Made by a program: the position numbers and the translations under genes. From positions 28,828,361 to 28,892,360 of the forward strand of contig CM055109.1 in NCBI GenBank assembly GCA_029204225.1: DNA of 64,000 bases, read 5' to 3'. Shown here in pieces: positions 1-12,800 of the stretch. Below the pieces are notes generated by a model, which saw nothing but the letters and a program-made list of their open reading frames with translations, made no database searches and had not been told where the DNA came from. This DNA comes from Diphasiastrum complanatum (Eukaryota > Streptophyta > Lycopodiopsida > Lycopodiales > Lycopodiaceae). Numbering within the stretch: position 1 is the first letter of the stretch; every line of letters starts with the position of its first letter.

Positions 1-59
1 TTCCATCTTCTAATACTCCATTTTCTAATGAGGAACTTCATAAGTTTCATAGACATTTT

Positions 60-1300
60 GTCATTTCGTATATGGGTAAATGCTCAAACAATTTTGTATT
101 TGTTGGCAAGTTCTATGTGGTATCGTCCATTCTAGAGTGGGAACACATAACACTTGTTCTCTTTCAACTATGAGTGTAATAAAATATCATCAAGATTTTT
201 GTCATTCGTATAACCTTAATTGTTACCCAAATCATGGGAAATTTCATAAGGTTCCGAAAAGACCTAGGTTTATTGCAACAACCTATAAATCTATGTTGAA
301 TGACCTTTCTAAGTGGCTTAGTAATTGCTTCAAAGCGTTGTTTTCTTCTATTAATGAGCATTGGATAAACTTAAGGATGTAGATGTTCCTATGAATAGTA
401 GCTGGATTTTAAATGATTTTGTTGGTATAATAGAAGTAATAAAGTTTTTTTAACTCTTCTGGTACTTTAGAAGAAAAAACTCAACCTATATTTCTTCAAA
501 CCTATGCACTGGAATCAATTTGGAAGATTTGAAGTTGTGTTAATAAGATATTTTTAGCAATAAACTAAAGGACAGTCGATGCAAAGCTTTGAAAGTTGAG
601 AAGAGTGTGTTGCATTTTGAGTTTTGTTTTTCAAGAACAAAAATCAAGATGTCAATTCAAAGAAGAAAAGATTTACTAAAATAATTGATGTGGCTTGGAT
701 AACTCGCATATTTATCTAGGTGATTCGCTTTTTCAACAAATGATAGGTATTCCCATGGGTACTAATTGTGATGTTCATCTAGCTAACTTTTATCTTTTCT
801 CTTATGAATTTGAATTTATACAAATATTAGTTTCTTGTGGCACTTCTCCTATATTATTTCATAAATTAACTCATGTTAGAAGATCTATTGATGACTTCCC
901 GATCTTCCTAATTTTGGTAGTTTTCTATATAAAGATCTTAATGCTTCTATCCTAAAGACTCATGTGAACTTAATTGTACAACTTGATAAATGCAATTTTG
1001 TAGACCTTTCTATGAGCCAGGCTAGGTCATGTTTATTGGTTCATATTTTTGATAAAAGGTTGCTGCCATAACACAATAACTTGAACATAATTCGCATGTC
1101 TCATATTTCTTCAAATATTTTAGATTTTGTTAGATATGGAGTGATCACTTTTCCATTCTACTTGTTTTCTCGTCTTTGTACTAGTAGAGATGCTTTTGTA
1201 GACCAATCAAGTAATCTAGTCATTTTGTTATTCCATAAGGGTCACTTATTTAAGAAAATCGTGAAAAAAGTTTGAACTATTTTAGAATCTTTTGGATTTA
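60..1300 (+). pseudogene. Penelope-like element reverse transcriptase relic (5' end beyond window)
   Basis: Several blocks in shifting frames follow the order of a Penelope-like element (PLE) reverse transcriptase. About 72-122 reads SNNFVFVGKFYVV, like the SNN(V/I)VFVCKKYYI block ahead of the RT fingers. About 236-278 reads KFHKVPKRPRFIA, the PK(L/F)HK.P...RFIA block. 743-766 reads IGIPMGTN, the PLE RT signature, preceded by GDSLFQQ. 875-895 gives RRSIDD in the position of the RY(I/L)DD catalytic motif, so the Tyr/Phe appears lost. 1003-1060 gives the VDLSMSQ...FDKR block, and 1081-1275 gives NIIRMSHISSNI and the SSNLVILLFHKGH thumb region. At least three frame changes and internal stops make it dead. 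No GIY-YIG endonuclease was recognised to 1.7 kb. The catalytic-core motifs make a PLE more likely than LINE, Ty1 or Ty3 RT. Confidence 0.8.
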
Positions 1301-2848
1301 TCTTTGGTATTTCAGCTTTTGGTATGTTCTAAGATGATTAATAATAGAGTCCAAAAAAATGGAGAGCTAAGGAGCCCGCTTTGTTTCTAGTATTTTGTAT
1401 TGTCTTTGTCTTGGTAACTTGTCTACATATTATGGTCCTTGTTTTTTTTATTTTATTTAATCTGAGTTATTATTATTATTTCTTTTTCTTACCGATTGTC
1501 ATTTGCTTCTTAGTCAACATTGGGTCTATCCAAGAGAATCCGGATTCTTTCGAAACCCAGTTAGCAACTTATGCTTGGGTACTGATGAGACAAGCAATGT
1601 TGTTTGGCTAAGGTTTTTTGTTATTAAATTCTATATTGTTATTTTGATTAAGATCTTTTGGCTTTTTGGGTTGCTTGTACATTGACTCTAGGATTTACAT
1701 TATGCATCGTTGACTTTTCTATTAAGTTTGTGAAATTGAATATATTCTAATTTTACAAATAGATATATCAAATGGGAGGTTTTTAATGCCTTTAGTCGGC
1801 CTTTGTCTTATCTGCAAAGCAATTATTTGTAATGGTAGTGTTGTAGAGCTGTGCAGCTAAAAAATTGTAATTTTCTTAGCTATCACTTTTCCTAGTGAAT
1901 TACTCTTAATTGTGGCATTATCTAGAAAATCATTGAAGATCTAATAATGTCATGTTACAAGCTTTAAAAAATATCTATTGAAGTACCTTTTCTATATGGT
2001 ATATCATCAGCTTTGTACTTCACCTACATGCATAGTCGGCTCATCTGAACATACATTCCAAAAACACACCTTTTTGCATGAAAGAAAGTAGGGATCTCAT
2101 ACTTGAGGTCTTCAAGCATGAGAGAATGATTGTTGATGTCAAATTCTCGAGTATTCTCTCTCTACCCATGGGCTCTTGGTTTTTCTCTCTCTACTTGAGA
2201 GTATGATGTTTGTCTCTCTCTAAAATCTTGAGTAACACTGCGATTTTTGGTCCCTCTTTCCTCAAAAATGTTCTCATTCCCTGACTCTATGGAATGAGTG
2301 GCCGTAAATTTTGACCAAAAAAGATGGTGTAAGAATGAATGTCAAAGTACCTGAGGTAGTTGTAATGTTGATATGTAACTCTTTCAAGTGAAGGATTAGC
2401 CATGAATCACATTAATCTAAACAATCTCTCCTTGACGGATTGCACTTGCACCACATAATACAATGCAATCCTACAATACAAACAATACCATCATGCCTCT
2501 TATTATCAGGCATGAGTATCTTAGCCTTGAAAATGCCATTGATGTGTCCAATGCTCATGCATATCAACAGGAAAATGTGATTACTAATACCAACAAAAGT
2601 GGTTAACACTTCATGTCACAAAATGTTCCTAATCCTCAACCAAGCATAGGCAAGACCAACATGGAAATTATGAAGTAAGAAATGAACAAATGAAGATCAA
2701 GAAGTGAAAAGAATGAGTTTTTCAAGCACATTTCCATGCCCTTGCTTCCTTGTCCTAACCATTTTGGCAATGAAAGTACACAAATAAGATTACTGATCTA
2801 CTTACACAACCATAAAGCGTTGATAATACAAGTATAAATTGAACGAGA
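1301..2848. other. Unassigned AT-rich sequence
   Basis: No supported gene. Short open frames at 1381-1611 and 2412-2609 are hydrophobic or low complexity without recognisable motifs. The start could still be the decayed 3' part of the Penelope-like element. Confidence 0.5.
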
Positions 2849-2870
2849 ACACACACACACACACACACAC
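2849..2870. repeat. (AC)11 microsatellite
   Basis: Perfect AC dinucleotide run of 22 bases. Confidence 0.95.
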
Positions 2871-4887
<2,017 letters not shown>

Positions 4888-5535
4888 TGTTGAAATTCAA
4901 TCTAACTCTTATCATCCCAACATCCCTTCTTCCTTTTCTAATTTTTAGTCTCTCAAATGAACCCTGCAGAAAATGAACTGTTTTTCAACAGTCTGATATT
5001 TGAACTGATCGTCGCTACAGTTTGCATTTTTACTCAGATTTTTCCACAGGTGCAAAACCCGACACCCAACACTATCGCTTCTTTTTACCTTCCTGAGCAA
5101 CTAAGTGTTTAGCGACACTTATGTAAGTTGTTTTTGGGCCATTTAGGCACTTCCAAAAAAGTGACTTTTTGCAAAAAATGCGACACTGCATTTTTACATG
5201 CAGTTTTTGACAGGCAACAAAAAGGCGAAAAATTCGACACTGCAGTTTTACACGGATACTACACAGGTGACACTCTGCAGAAATACACATTATTCCAAGT
5301 ACAAACTTTCTACGTCTTCACGCTCCAATAACAATTGTTGTAATTAGTCACTTAATCAGTTGTCAAGCAATCTTGTAAATGTAATGCTAGAACAATTCAA
5401 AATCTTCTAGTTGCTATAAATGTAAATGAGCGATTGAAGATATTATAAGTCATCATATATCAAAGGATGATCTGACATAGATACAATGACCAGAACAGGT
5501 CTTTCAGTAGCTGACTCCTCAAAGTTAATGATTAT
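4888..5535 (+). repeat. Copia LTR, left arm of inverted pair
   Basis: Starts TGTTGAAATTCAATC and runs collinear with the reverse complement of 5893-6578. Both carry AACTGTTTTTCAACAGT, CGACACCCAACACTATCGC, the TTGTTTTTGGGCCATTTAGG block and TAGCTGACTCCTCA. The arm has one copy of a roughly 45-bp subrepeat (GTCGC...CTGCATGTAAAAATGCAGTG, seen inverted) where the partner has two. Similarity stops near 5535. Confidence 0.75.
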
Positions 5536-5892
5536 AGAGAGAGAGATATATATATATATTCAGAACTTTAGCAATTGTTTTGAATCTGTAAGTTGAATCA
5601 CGCACTTATCAGCACAATTGTATTGTGATCTGATCGTTGTGTTTACAACATTATTATACATATTTGCTATCGTTCTACACCATCGCATTCTTGTTGAATG
5701 ATAATAACTCTCACTCCTCTTACACAAACATCATTATTAAAAAAATGTATGGTTGTCTTTGATGCCTGAAATATTTTTCTACATTCTCTTTTTAATCAAA
5801 TTATCAGTATTAGCGGATTTCATGGCTGTCTCAGATGCCTAATCGTTTCTGCAATCTCTCTTTCACGGCAGTCTAGGCCCTCTCTCACATCA
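5536..5892. other. Spacer between the inverted LTR arms
   Basis: Begins with a short GA/TA-rich run near 5536-5560. Two related stretches, about 5745-5770 and 5820-5842, both contain ATGG(T/C)TGTCT...GATGCCT. Parts are probably the ends of the two LTRs, but their limits cannot be placed. No gene. Confidence 0.45.
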
Positions 5893-6578
5893 CTAACTCT
5901 GAGGAGTCAGCTATTGAAAGACTCGTTCTGGTTATTGTATCTCTGTCAGATCATCCTTTGACATATGATGACTTATAATATCTTCAATCGCTCATTTACA
6001 TCTATAGCAACTAGAAGATCTTGCATTATTCTAGCTTTACATTTACAAGATTGCTTGACAGCTGATTAAGTGACTAATTAGAACAGCTATTATTGGAGCG
6101 TGAAGACGTAGAATATTATGTGTATTTTTGCAGAGTGTTGCCTATGTAGTATCTTGTGTAAAACTACAGTGTCGGGTTTTTTGCCTTTTTGTCGCCTGTC
6201 AGAAACTGCATGTAAAAATGCAGTGTCACTTTTTGCCCTGATTGTCGCTTGTCAAAAACTGCATGTAAAAATGTAGTGTCGCATTTTTCGCAAAAAGTGT
6301 CGCTTTTCTGAAAGTGCCTAAATGGCCCAAAAACAACTTACATAAGTGTCGCTAAACACTTAGTTGCTCAGAAAGGTAAAAAGAAGCGATAGTGTTGGGT
6401 GTCGGGTTTTTCGCCTGTGGAAAAGCCTGAGTAAAAATGCAGACTGTAGTGACAATCAGTTCAAATATGCAAACTGTTGAAAAACAGTTCATTTTTTGCA
6501 GGTTTCATTTGCGAGAGTAAAAATCAGAGAAGGAAGAAGGGATGTTGGGATGAGTAGGAGTTAGATTAAATTCCAACA
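5893..6578 (-). repeat. 3' LTR of copia element 1, right arm of inverted pair
   Basis: On the minus strand it begins TGTTGGAATTTAATC at 6578, directly after a polypurine tract, as expected for a copia 3' LTR. Its distal end is uncertain and is placed where similarity to the left arm begins. It contains two copies of the CTGCATGTAAAAATG(C/T)AGTGTCG subrepeat (about 6200-6240 and 6245-6285). Confidence 0.75.
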
Positions 6579-6589
6579 CTCCCCCTTAA
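6579..6589 (-). promoter_or_regulatory. Polypurine tract of copia element 1
   Basis: Minus-strand TTAAGGGGGAG lies immediately 5' of the LTR start TGTTGGAAT. This is the plus-strand DNA primer site of Ty1/copia elements and it fixes the element's orientation. Confidence 0.85.
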
Positions 6590-6597
6590 GCTAATTG

Positions 6598-7319
6598 CTA
6601 CGAATTTGAACTGCAATTGAGATTTATCATATCTATTAAAGTAGAATGCTTATCTCTAGACAATGGCTTTGTCAAAATATCAGCCAACATACTGTTTGTA
6701 TGACAGTAACTTAGTATAACATATTTATTCTGAACTTTCTCTCTAAGAAAATGAAATTGAACTTCTATATGCTTAGTTCTATTATGAGTTTGTGGGTTCA
6801 AAGATAGAGCTATGCAGCTCTGATTGTCGCCTAGAGTATTGTTGGATAGATCTGTGAGAATTGCAGATCCTGTAGCAACCTCCTTAGCCAAATTATCTCC
6901 TTCATTGTTGATGTAGCTGCAACATATTCGGATTTTGTAGAGGACAACGAAATGCATTTCTGCTTTTTGTTGTTCCATGAGATGGGTCCTCCTGCAAGGA
7001 AACAAATATAACCCAATGTGGATTTTCTAGTATTCACGTCTCCTGCCCAATCGGAATCTGAATAGGTGGTCAATGTGAGTGCAGCTTCTATATTGCCATT
7101 ATAGCTCAAAGCATAGTGCTTCGTAGCTTGAATGTACTTCAGTACTCTTTGCAGAGCTTTCCAGTGTTGTAAGCCTAGATTGGACATGTATTGAGACAGT
7201 GTGCTTACTGCATATGCTAGATCAAGCCGTGTGCAGATCATATAATACATTATAGATCCTATAATGGACTGATAAGGATACTGAACATTTCTTGCTGATT
7301 TGCTTGAGTTTTGAGACAC
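6598..7319 (-). pseudogene. Copia RNase H and RT thumb
   Basis: Two overlapping frames cover the end of pol. The upstream part (7319 to about 6831) reads the thumb (SIIGSIMYYMICTRLDLAYA, HWKALQRVLKYI) and the RNase H start, with YSDSDWAGD and the SLSSTKSEYVAATS block containing the catalytic Glu. A frameshift near 6831 leads into GDNQSCIALSLNP, KHIEVQFHFLREKV and MLADILTKPL, the classic copia C-terminus. The stop is close to the polypurine tract, as usual. RNase H removes the RNA template during cDNA synthesis. Non-functional because of the frameshift. Confidence 0.85.
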
Positions 7320-8015
7320 ATGATGTCTTTGGACAACTTAGATCCTGGATCCATAGGTGTGTCTATGGGCTTGCAGTCCTCTATGCCATATCTGCGAAGT
7401 ACATTGATTAAATAGGATTCTTGGCTTATAGCGATCCTTCTACTTGCGCGATCTCTGCTGATCTCCATACCGGGAAGGTAATGGACTGGGCCTAATTCAT
7501 TCATCTCAAACTTTGATGAAAGTAGAGATTTGGTTTCCTGTAATAACTGATTTAAATTGCTCATAATTAAGGAATCATCAACGTATAATGCTATTATAAC
7601 ATAGCTTGACCCTTTATGCTTGAGATATACATTAGATTCTGCGGAGCAAGAAGTGAAATTGTGCTGCAACAAGAAGTGATTGATTCTTTCATACTAGGCT
7701 TTGGGAGCTTGCTTAACACCATATAATGTCTTATGCAATTTGCATACCAAATGCTCCTTGTCTTGAAGGACGTAACCTTCTGGTTGATAAATGAATATGT
7801 CTTCTTGTATATATCTATGTAGAATTGCCATCTAAACGTCCATCTGGTAAATGTCCAAATCTTCTGCAGCAGGTATAGCCAATAAAGTACGAATAGACTG
7901 ATGCTTTACCACTGGACTAAAGGTCTTAGTGTAGTCTATCCCATATACTTGTTCAAATTCTTCAACCACCAGTCTAGCTTTCCATTTGGATAAAGTAATT
8001 TTGTAGATAAAAGGT
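7259..8015 (-). pseudogene. Copia reverse transcriptase
   Basis: Reads KWKARLVVEEFEQVYGIDY and TKTFSPVVKHQSIRTLLAI at about 7850-8005, then QPEGYV, HKTLYGVKQAPKA, and ALYVDDSLI, with the catalytic YVDD at about 7570-7590. The invariant Trp after QAPKA is a TAG stop (plus 7694-7696), consistent with a TGG to TAG change. A stop also breaks the QMDV.MAIL block, normally DVKTAFLNG. The downstream part to DTPMDPGSKLSKD is clean. Recognisable but not translatable. Confidence 0.85.
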
Positions 8016-8667
8016 CATAGAGATCGCTTCTGCCCAAAAGGTTTGAGGCAAATGCGCGTTGACTGTCATGGATCGTGCAGCTTCCAACAGTGTGCGGTTC
8101 TTCTATTCAGCTACCCCATTCTGTTGTGGAGTGTAGCTTGTAGTAAACTGATGGTGCATGCCACATGAAGATAGGTAGTCTTTCATATCATTTGACAAAA
8201 ACTCTCCCCCCTAAATCAGATAGTAGGGCCTTGATCCTCTGACCAGCTTGATTCTCAACGTATTGCTTGAAATCTCTGAAGCAACTAAATGCTTCTGACT
8301 TGTTCTTTATGAACATAATTATGGTAAATCGGGAATAGTCATCAATGAACGTAATAAAATACAGAGCTTGACCTAATGAAGGTACGCTCATAGGACCACA
8401 TAAGTCATTTTGTATCAGTGACAAAATGGACTTCACCCTTTTGGCTTGTCCTCTTGGAAATCTAGTTCTAGGTTGTTTCCCTAGTAAGCAATTTTCACAG
8501 ACAGACTGATTAGTTGTAGTAACAGCATTTATATTCATGTCATTGACCATTTTGTTATGATGCATATACAAGATTGAACGCATGTTTAGATGACCTAATC
8601 TTTGATGCCATAAATTAGCATATGAATCGCTCACAGAAAGTGCAAAATCATGACTCAATATATACAA
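8016..8667 (-). pseudogene. Copia integrase (GAG-pre-integrase zinc region and core)
   Basis: The His-Cys region is WHQRLGHLN...CENCLLGK (HHCC zinc site). The core begins NDLCGPMSVPSLG...YFITFIDDYSR, with the first catalytic Asp. The second Asp motif reads LLSDLGGRVF where copia normally has SDNGGE(F/Y). The Glu block reads PQQNGVAE and is followed at once by a TAG stop (plus 8103-8105) and then KNRTLLEAARSM. A frame change separates the two halves near 8190. Integrase would insert the cDNA; this copy is dead. Confidence 0.85.
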
Positions 8668-8724
8668 ATTTTCTTCTCTGTAAACAGAGAGGATTTCTTT
8701 TGAATTCTCATCTAAAATAGTACA

Positions 8725-9000
8725 TCAGCTAGCAATGAACAAAGCTCTATAGCCCTGATCTGTGATCTTGCTAATAGACAATGAGTTCTTTGTTAACTTG
8801 GGTACATAAAGTACACCATTAAGCTGCCTAATAATGCCATCAGAGAATTGTAGTCGAATAGAGCCTTGGCTTTTGACTTGATGTGAACTAGAGTCACCAA
8901 AGACGATATACTTTGATTCTGTAGCTATGAGTATAGAGAAGAGGTCTTTGCATGGTGTCATGTGCTAAGAAGCACATGAATCGAGATACCATTGATGGGC
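8725..9000 (-). pseudogene. Copia aspartic protease
   Basis: The active-site region reads WYLDSCAS then a TAG stop (plus 8965-8967) then HMTPCKDLF; copia consensus is WYLDSGAS.HMT. The Gly after the catalytic Asp-Ser is Cys. Downstream VFGDSSSHQVKSQGSIRL and GVLYVPKLTKNSLSISK are typical of copia protease and its linker. The product would cleave Gag-Pol. Confidence 0.8.
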
Positions 9001-9039
9001 ATCTATACTAGGTTGATCTTGTACCATCAACACTTTATC

Positions 9040-9883
9040 ATCATCTTGCGAACCTCTGACTGTGTCAGAGTTGCCTTCTTGCTGCTGCTGCATCCTTTTT
9101 ATCGCTTCATTGTGCTTGAGGATATGACAATCTTTGATGTCGTGGTTGGTTCTTTTGCAGTATCTGCAAAATAGCCTGGTCTTGGACGATGATTGATTGT
9201 GCTGCTGTCTATTGTGGTTGCGATGCTACTGGCTATTCTACCTTTTGTCTTCTTCTGGAATGCTGCTTGTTTGAATAGAGTGCCATGGATTTGGTACTCG
9301 TTGGTGTAGACAAGCTTTTCCTCCTAACTTCTTTCTGCAACAGACTTGCTGTCAATTTTTGGAGAGACAACACAGGAGTATTGCTAAGAAGCAACACTTA
9401 ATTGTCGTACAAGGATGGAAGGCTGGCAAGAAGAGACATGGTAGAGTCTTCTTCTGAGATAGGCGGACCTATTGCAGCCAGTTGGTTTAGCAACTATTTG
9501 AACTCATTCAGATAGTCGCTGACTGAGGTGCCTTCACTCATTCGGAGTGTCAGTACCTTCTTTCTCAAGAAGAGACGAGTGGAAACATCTAAGGTCTCGT
9601 AGATGCTTATAAGGATGTCTCGTGCTTCTTTGGAGGCGGTGTTGTTTGATACATGAGCAATCTGAGTGTCCTTTAGATTCAGGGATACAATGACAAGTGC
9701 TTTGCCATCCTTTGCTTCCCATGCTGGAAGTAGTTCGAGTTCTGTCGGTTTGGCTATTGAACCATTTACGTATCCCCAAAGCTCCTTCTCGATCAAGATC
9801 ATCCTCATCTTAAACTTCCACATGTGGAAGTCATCTTCGTTGAATTTGTTGATCAAGCGGATCTCTGAGGTTGAACCTTTCAC
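9040..9883 (-). pseudogene. Copia gag with CCHC zinc knuckle
   Basis: The N-terminus at 9883 reads MKGSTSEIRLINKFNED then FHMWKFKMRMILIEKELW, the UBN2/DUF4219-type copia gag. It continues through SKEARDILISIYETLDVSTR and TSVSDYLNEFK to 9494, where a stop occurs. Near 9130-9175 another frame gives CRYCKRTNHDIKDC, an intact CX2CX4HX4C nucleocapsid knuckle. The stretch 9180-9490 between them is frame-broken. The start is chosen at the MKGS Met, which lies about 110 bp inside the PBS. Confidence 0.8.
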
Positions 9884-9994
9884 TGTAATTGAATAGCAGA
9901 GATAAAATACAAACTAAATGAACCAGCTCTATAGAACTAGAACGTGTTAAGTTCTATTATAAGTCCTAGACTCTAGCAATCCAATAAACCAGTG

Positions 9995-10047
9995 GCTCTG
10001 ATACCACTTTGTGGTTTAAGAATTGTATATTATCAGCTCTGATACCA
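9995..10047 (-). promoter_or_regulatory. Duplicated primer binding site, initiator tRNA-Met
   Basis: The minus strand carries TGGTATCAGAGC twice (plus 9995-10006 and 10036-10047). It is complementary to the 3' end of initiator tRNA-Met, the usual copia primer. Two copies 41 bp apart are unusual. Confidence 0.8.
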
Positions 10048-10346
10048 CATCTGTTGACGTTTTGGATTGATTTCAACTGATGAAACAAAATTTTTTAATA
10101 ACAGGATCGTGGATTACTTAGAGAATGGAGTTTACGAGCTGTTCTTTTGTGTTGAATCAAATTATAAGTGTAGGAGAGGAATTGTTGCACTCTTCACCTG
10201 TAAGATTTCTAGTCGTTGAACAGCTGAGTTGCACTTAGGTACTGAGACCGCTGGGAGGTGGTCGTTGATCTGATTCTTGTTGAATTGATCCCTCTCTCTG
10301 CTATTGGTAGGCAGTCGCTTTCGTAGTTACCTTTGACTTTGTCTAG
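10048..10346. other. Sequence in the expected place of the copia-1 5' LTR
   Basis: TGTTGACGTTTTGG starts just after the second PBS, as an LTR end would on the complement, but this sequence does not resemble the 3' LTR. It may be a foreign LTR fragment. Confidence 0.35.
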
Positions 10347-10439
10347 TTGCTAGAGATCAAAGCTCGTGCAATATTGAATAAACCAGGATTACTAGTGGCT
10401 GAAGTTTATGAGTTGGACAAGTACCGTCAAAAGATTATT

Positions 10440-10622
10440 ATGGAGTTTGTTAACTCAGAAAGGAGATGCCAAGAGGATCTAAAGGCGTCCTACGAGAAGA
10501 TTGATTCGCTCAAATCAAACAACACGAAGCTGATTGAACGAAATTGTTCTCTCGAAACACAGCTTCAGACGGTAATAAAAGAAGCTAATTCTTTGAAGCA
10601 AACAAATAATTCTCGGAAATGA
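10440..10622 (+). CDS. Short coiled-coil ORF, hypothetical
   Basis: Sixty codons from an ATG at 10440; the frame is open upstream to about 10347 without another Met. The peptide is rich in Lys, Glu, Asn, Ser and Leu and contains SYEKIDSLKSNN and IERNCSLETQLQ, which favour a coiled coil. Such stretches occur in the C-terminal half of some plant copia gag proteins, so a retroelement fragment is likelier than a host gene. No family is assigned. Confidence 0.3.
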   Translation: MEFVNSERRCQEDLKASYEKIDSLKSNNTKLIERNCSLETQLQTVIKEANSLKQTNNSRK

Positions 10623-11823
10623 AGATATGAGCCGGATAAGTATAAATCATGAAGAGGCCTGTCCATTTTCGAAAATATATCTCCTAAGTACTTGCCTTAT
10701 AATAAAGGGCAAGACCTTTAAAAGGAAAGACATTGCCTTGGATAACCTTTACTAGGTCGTCCATACGAAACGACTAGATATGGAAAGACATGTTAAGCTA
10801 GAGTAATCTTAACTCCTAGTTAAATATACCTTTCATGGTATAATTGAACGTATTTTCAATCTAATTGTTAACTAGACCCTTTCGCGGGAACGATGCGCCT
10901 GTTGTTTTAGAGGTGTGTTTGTTCGTTCCATAGAACATATATTGATCTCACACTTCAGTCTCGATCATCGAGAGAGAAGAGTTTATGCATATGTAAGAGG
11001 TTGAAGAAGTGAATAGAGTTTTGTGAGTTATTCTCTCTTACCTCTGTTCTCCGCACTGTTGAGTGTGAGTGATCTTGAGTCTACTAGCAATCTCTAACGC
11101 ATTACATGAATTACTCTCTGATCAGACAAACACTCTAGTGCATTACAGTCACTTGTTGTGTATCTGTAAAACATGCTCTAAAGAACTGTCTTAAAACCAT
11201 CTTATTCATCTATCGCGAATACTTTGTTTTCGGCACTCGAATAACGACTATCTTTGGTACAGTCTAGCATGTTCATTGAATAAAGCTGTATGTATACAAA
11301 TGAGATGACAGTCCCTGTCTGAAGAATTGAGACTTTGATCTGTTTTCCTGATTGTAGCTGACATAAGTTTCTAATGTGCTCTAAAACTATTCGTGTTCTT
11401 TAACCATTAAATTGGACTTAAGTTGTTGAGGACTTCTATCTAGAAATGAACAGTTCGCGAACGCGATTAATCAATTGTCTGCACAGTCGCGAATACATGG
11501 AACAAATCTCGACACTTTGTTGACACCTTAATCAGCCAAAGTGTATTACTACTGTACTACTCTGATAACATCTCATCTGTAGAACGCGTTTCATCTGATT
11601 TGATAGAGGCAAAATTGTTGTTTTGAAATTATCAACACAACACACCCCAAATATAAGTAATACTGGTTACTTTTTAATTTCTGTCAACAACCAAAATAAC
11701 ACTCGAAATCACTTGTCATAAACTGTACCAAATACATAACTTTCTAACGCTGTCCTCTGTGGGAACGACACTATTTACTACAAAATCTATATTAAACTTC
11801 TTGGTATAGTATGACAGGGACTA
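10623..11823. other. Unassigned sequence
   Basis: No gene motif seen. Several TTCGCG(G/A) stretches recur here and in the following LTR-like unit (about 10880, 11455, 12105, 12160), suggesting related repeat material. Confidence 0.4.
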
Positions 11824-12800
11824 TTGGAAATTAAGCCCACGGTTGTCTCCTTGGAATCACAAACTCAGACAGCCAATTTATTTGAAGAACATCTACAATG
11901 GGCTTCCGGCTGATCTCCAACAAAGGGTAACCAATCATGTCATAATTTCAAGTTCCAATTTTAAGTTTAATAACTTGAAGTCATTGAAGACTTGGCCATC
12001 TTCAAGGGCTTCCACAAACTTGCATTTAGAACAAGTCTGTAGAAATACATTACTTTTGAGACAGTCTGTAGAAATGAACTATGTTCGAGACAGTTTCAAG
12101 ATAGCTTCGCGAAAGTTTCGTGACAGTCCAAAAGTTCAAATATTTTTGTAACACCCTTTGTTCGCGAAATGTTCGCGAAGATAGAGAAAATTTCCGAAGT
12201 TCATCTATTTTCATGAGTTAAACTGTTTTAAAGACACTTGCCTTTTTAAAGGCACCTTCATCTTTTTTGCAAAATCCCGAAGAGAGAGAAAAATGTCGAA
12301 GGTCATTTACTTTGAACGAGGAATGTTCCTAGCCACTTCCCAAATTTGCGAAGTGAGAGAAAGACACTTCCCTTATAAAGCGAAGTGAGAGAATTTGCGA
12401 CGCCCTCGTCCACGTCAACATTCCCTATGGGTTGACAGTATACACTATGTATAGTTGTCACAAAAGCCATATACTTCCAAGTACAACGGCTTACCTAATT
12501 AGGTGACAATCAATTATTGTAGTTAATACATGGATGCAGTCTATAAATAGATCATTCCAGCATAGATTACATGAGCTGCTTCGTCCATTAGACGTATTAT
12601 TTGAGCCTCCCAGTTACGCCGCCAATCTTTGGCTGTAATTGCTATTTGTGCTTCAGTGTAATATAGTAGCAACTTGCTTTCTATCTGTGTATAACGTAGA
12701 ATGAATGCTTGTTGTGATTGAATGCACTTTATCGTTGTTTGATTGCGCTTGTTTACTCACTCTGATCAGAACACGAAAGTCTACGACTCCTTAGTTTTTG
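11824..12800 (+). repeat. LTR-like sequence, probable solo copia LTR
   Basis: It starts TATTGGAAATTAAG, and its first 33 bases nearly match 26521-26553 (TGTTGGAAATTAAG), both followed by GTTGTCTCCTTGG. A TATA box (CTATAAATAG) is at about 12541-12550, followed by a 5'-UTR-like stretch. It contains CCTAATTAGGTGAC, similar to CTAATTAGGTCGC near the TATA box of the copia-2 LTR. The 3' limit is a guess. No adjacent PBS or PPT was seen. Confidence 0.45.

Larger units (their letters stand above)
5893..10047 (-). mobile_element. Ty1/copia element 1 (degenerate)
   Basis: Internal order on the minus strand, right to left: PBS, gag with CCHC knuckle, protease, integrase, RT, RNase H, PPT, 3' LTR. That protease-integrase-RT-RNase H order defines Ty1/copia. 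Nearly the whole internal region (about 3.4 kb) remains, but stops and frameshifts occur in every domain. The sequence right of the PBS is not similar to the 3' LTR, so the 5' LTR is lost, replaced or from another family. Confidence 0.85.

Noticed and set aside
4888-6578. Inverted repeat as a MITE or microRNA precursor
   Set aside because: Arms are LTRs by their TGTTGGAAT start, the PPT beside the right arm and the coding region behind it; far too long for a microRNA precursor.
9995-10006. GCTCTGATACCA sites (also 10036, 22796, 49324) as parts of tRNA-Met genes
   Set aside because: No cloverleaf surrounds them. They sit between gag and an LTR, where primer binding sites belong.
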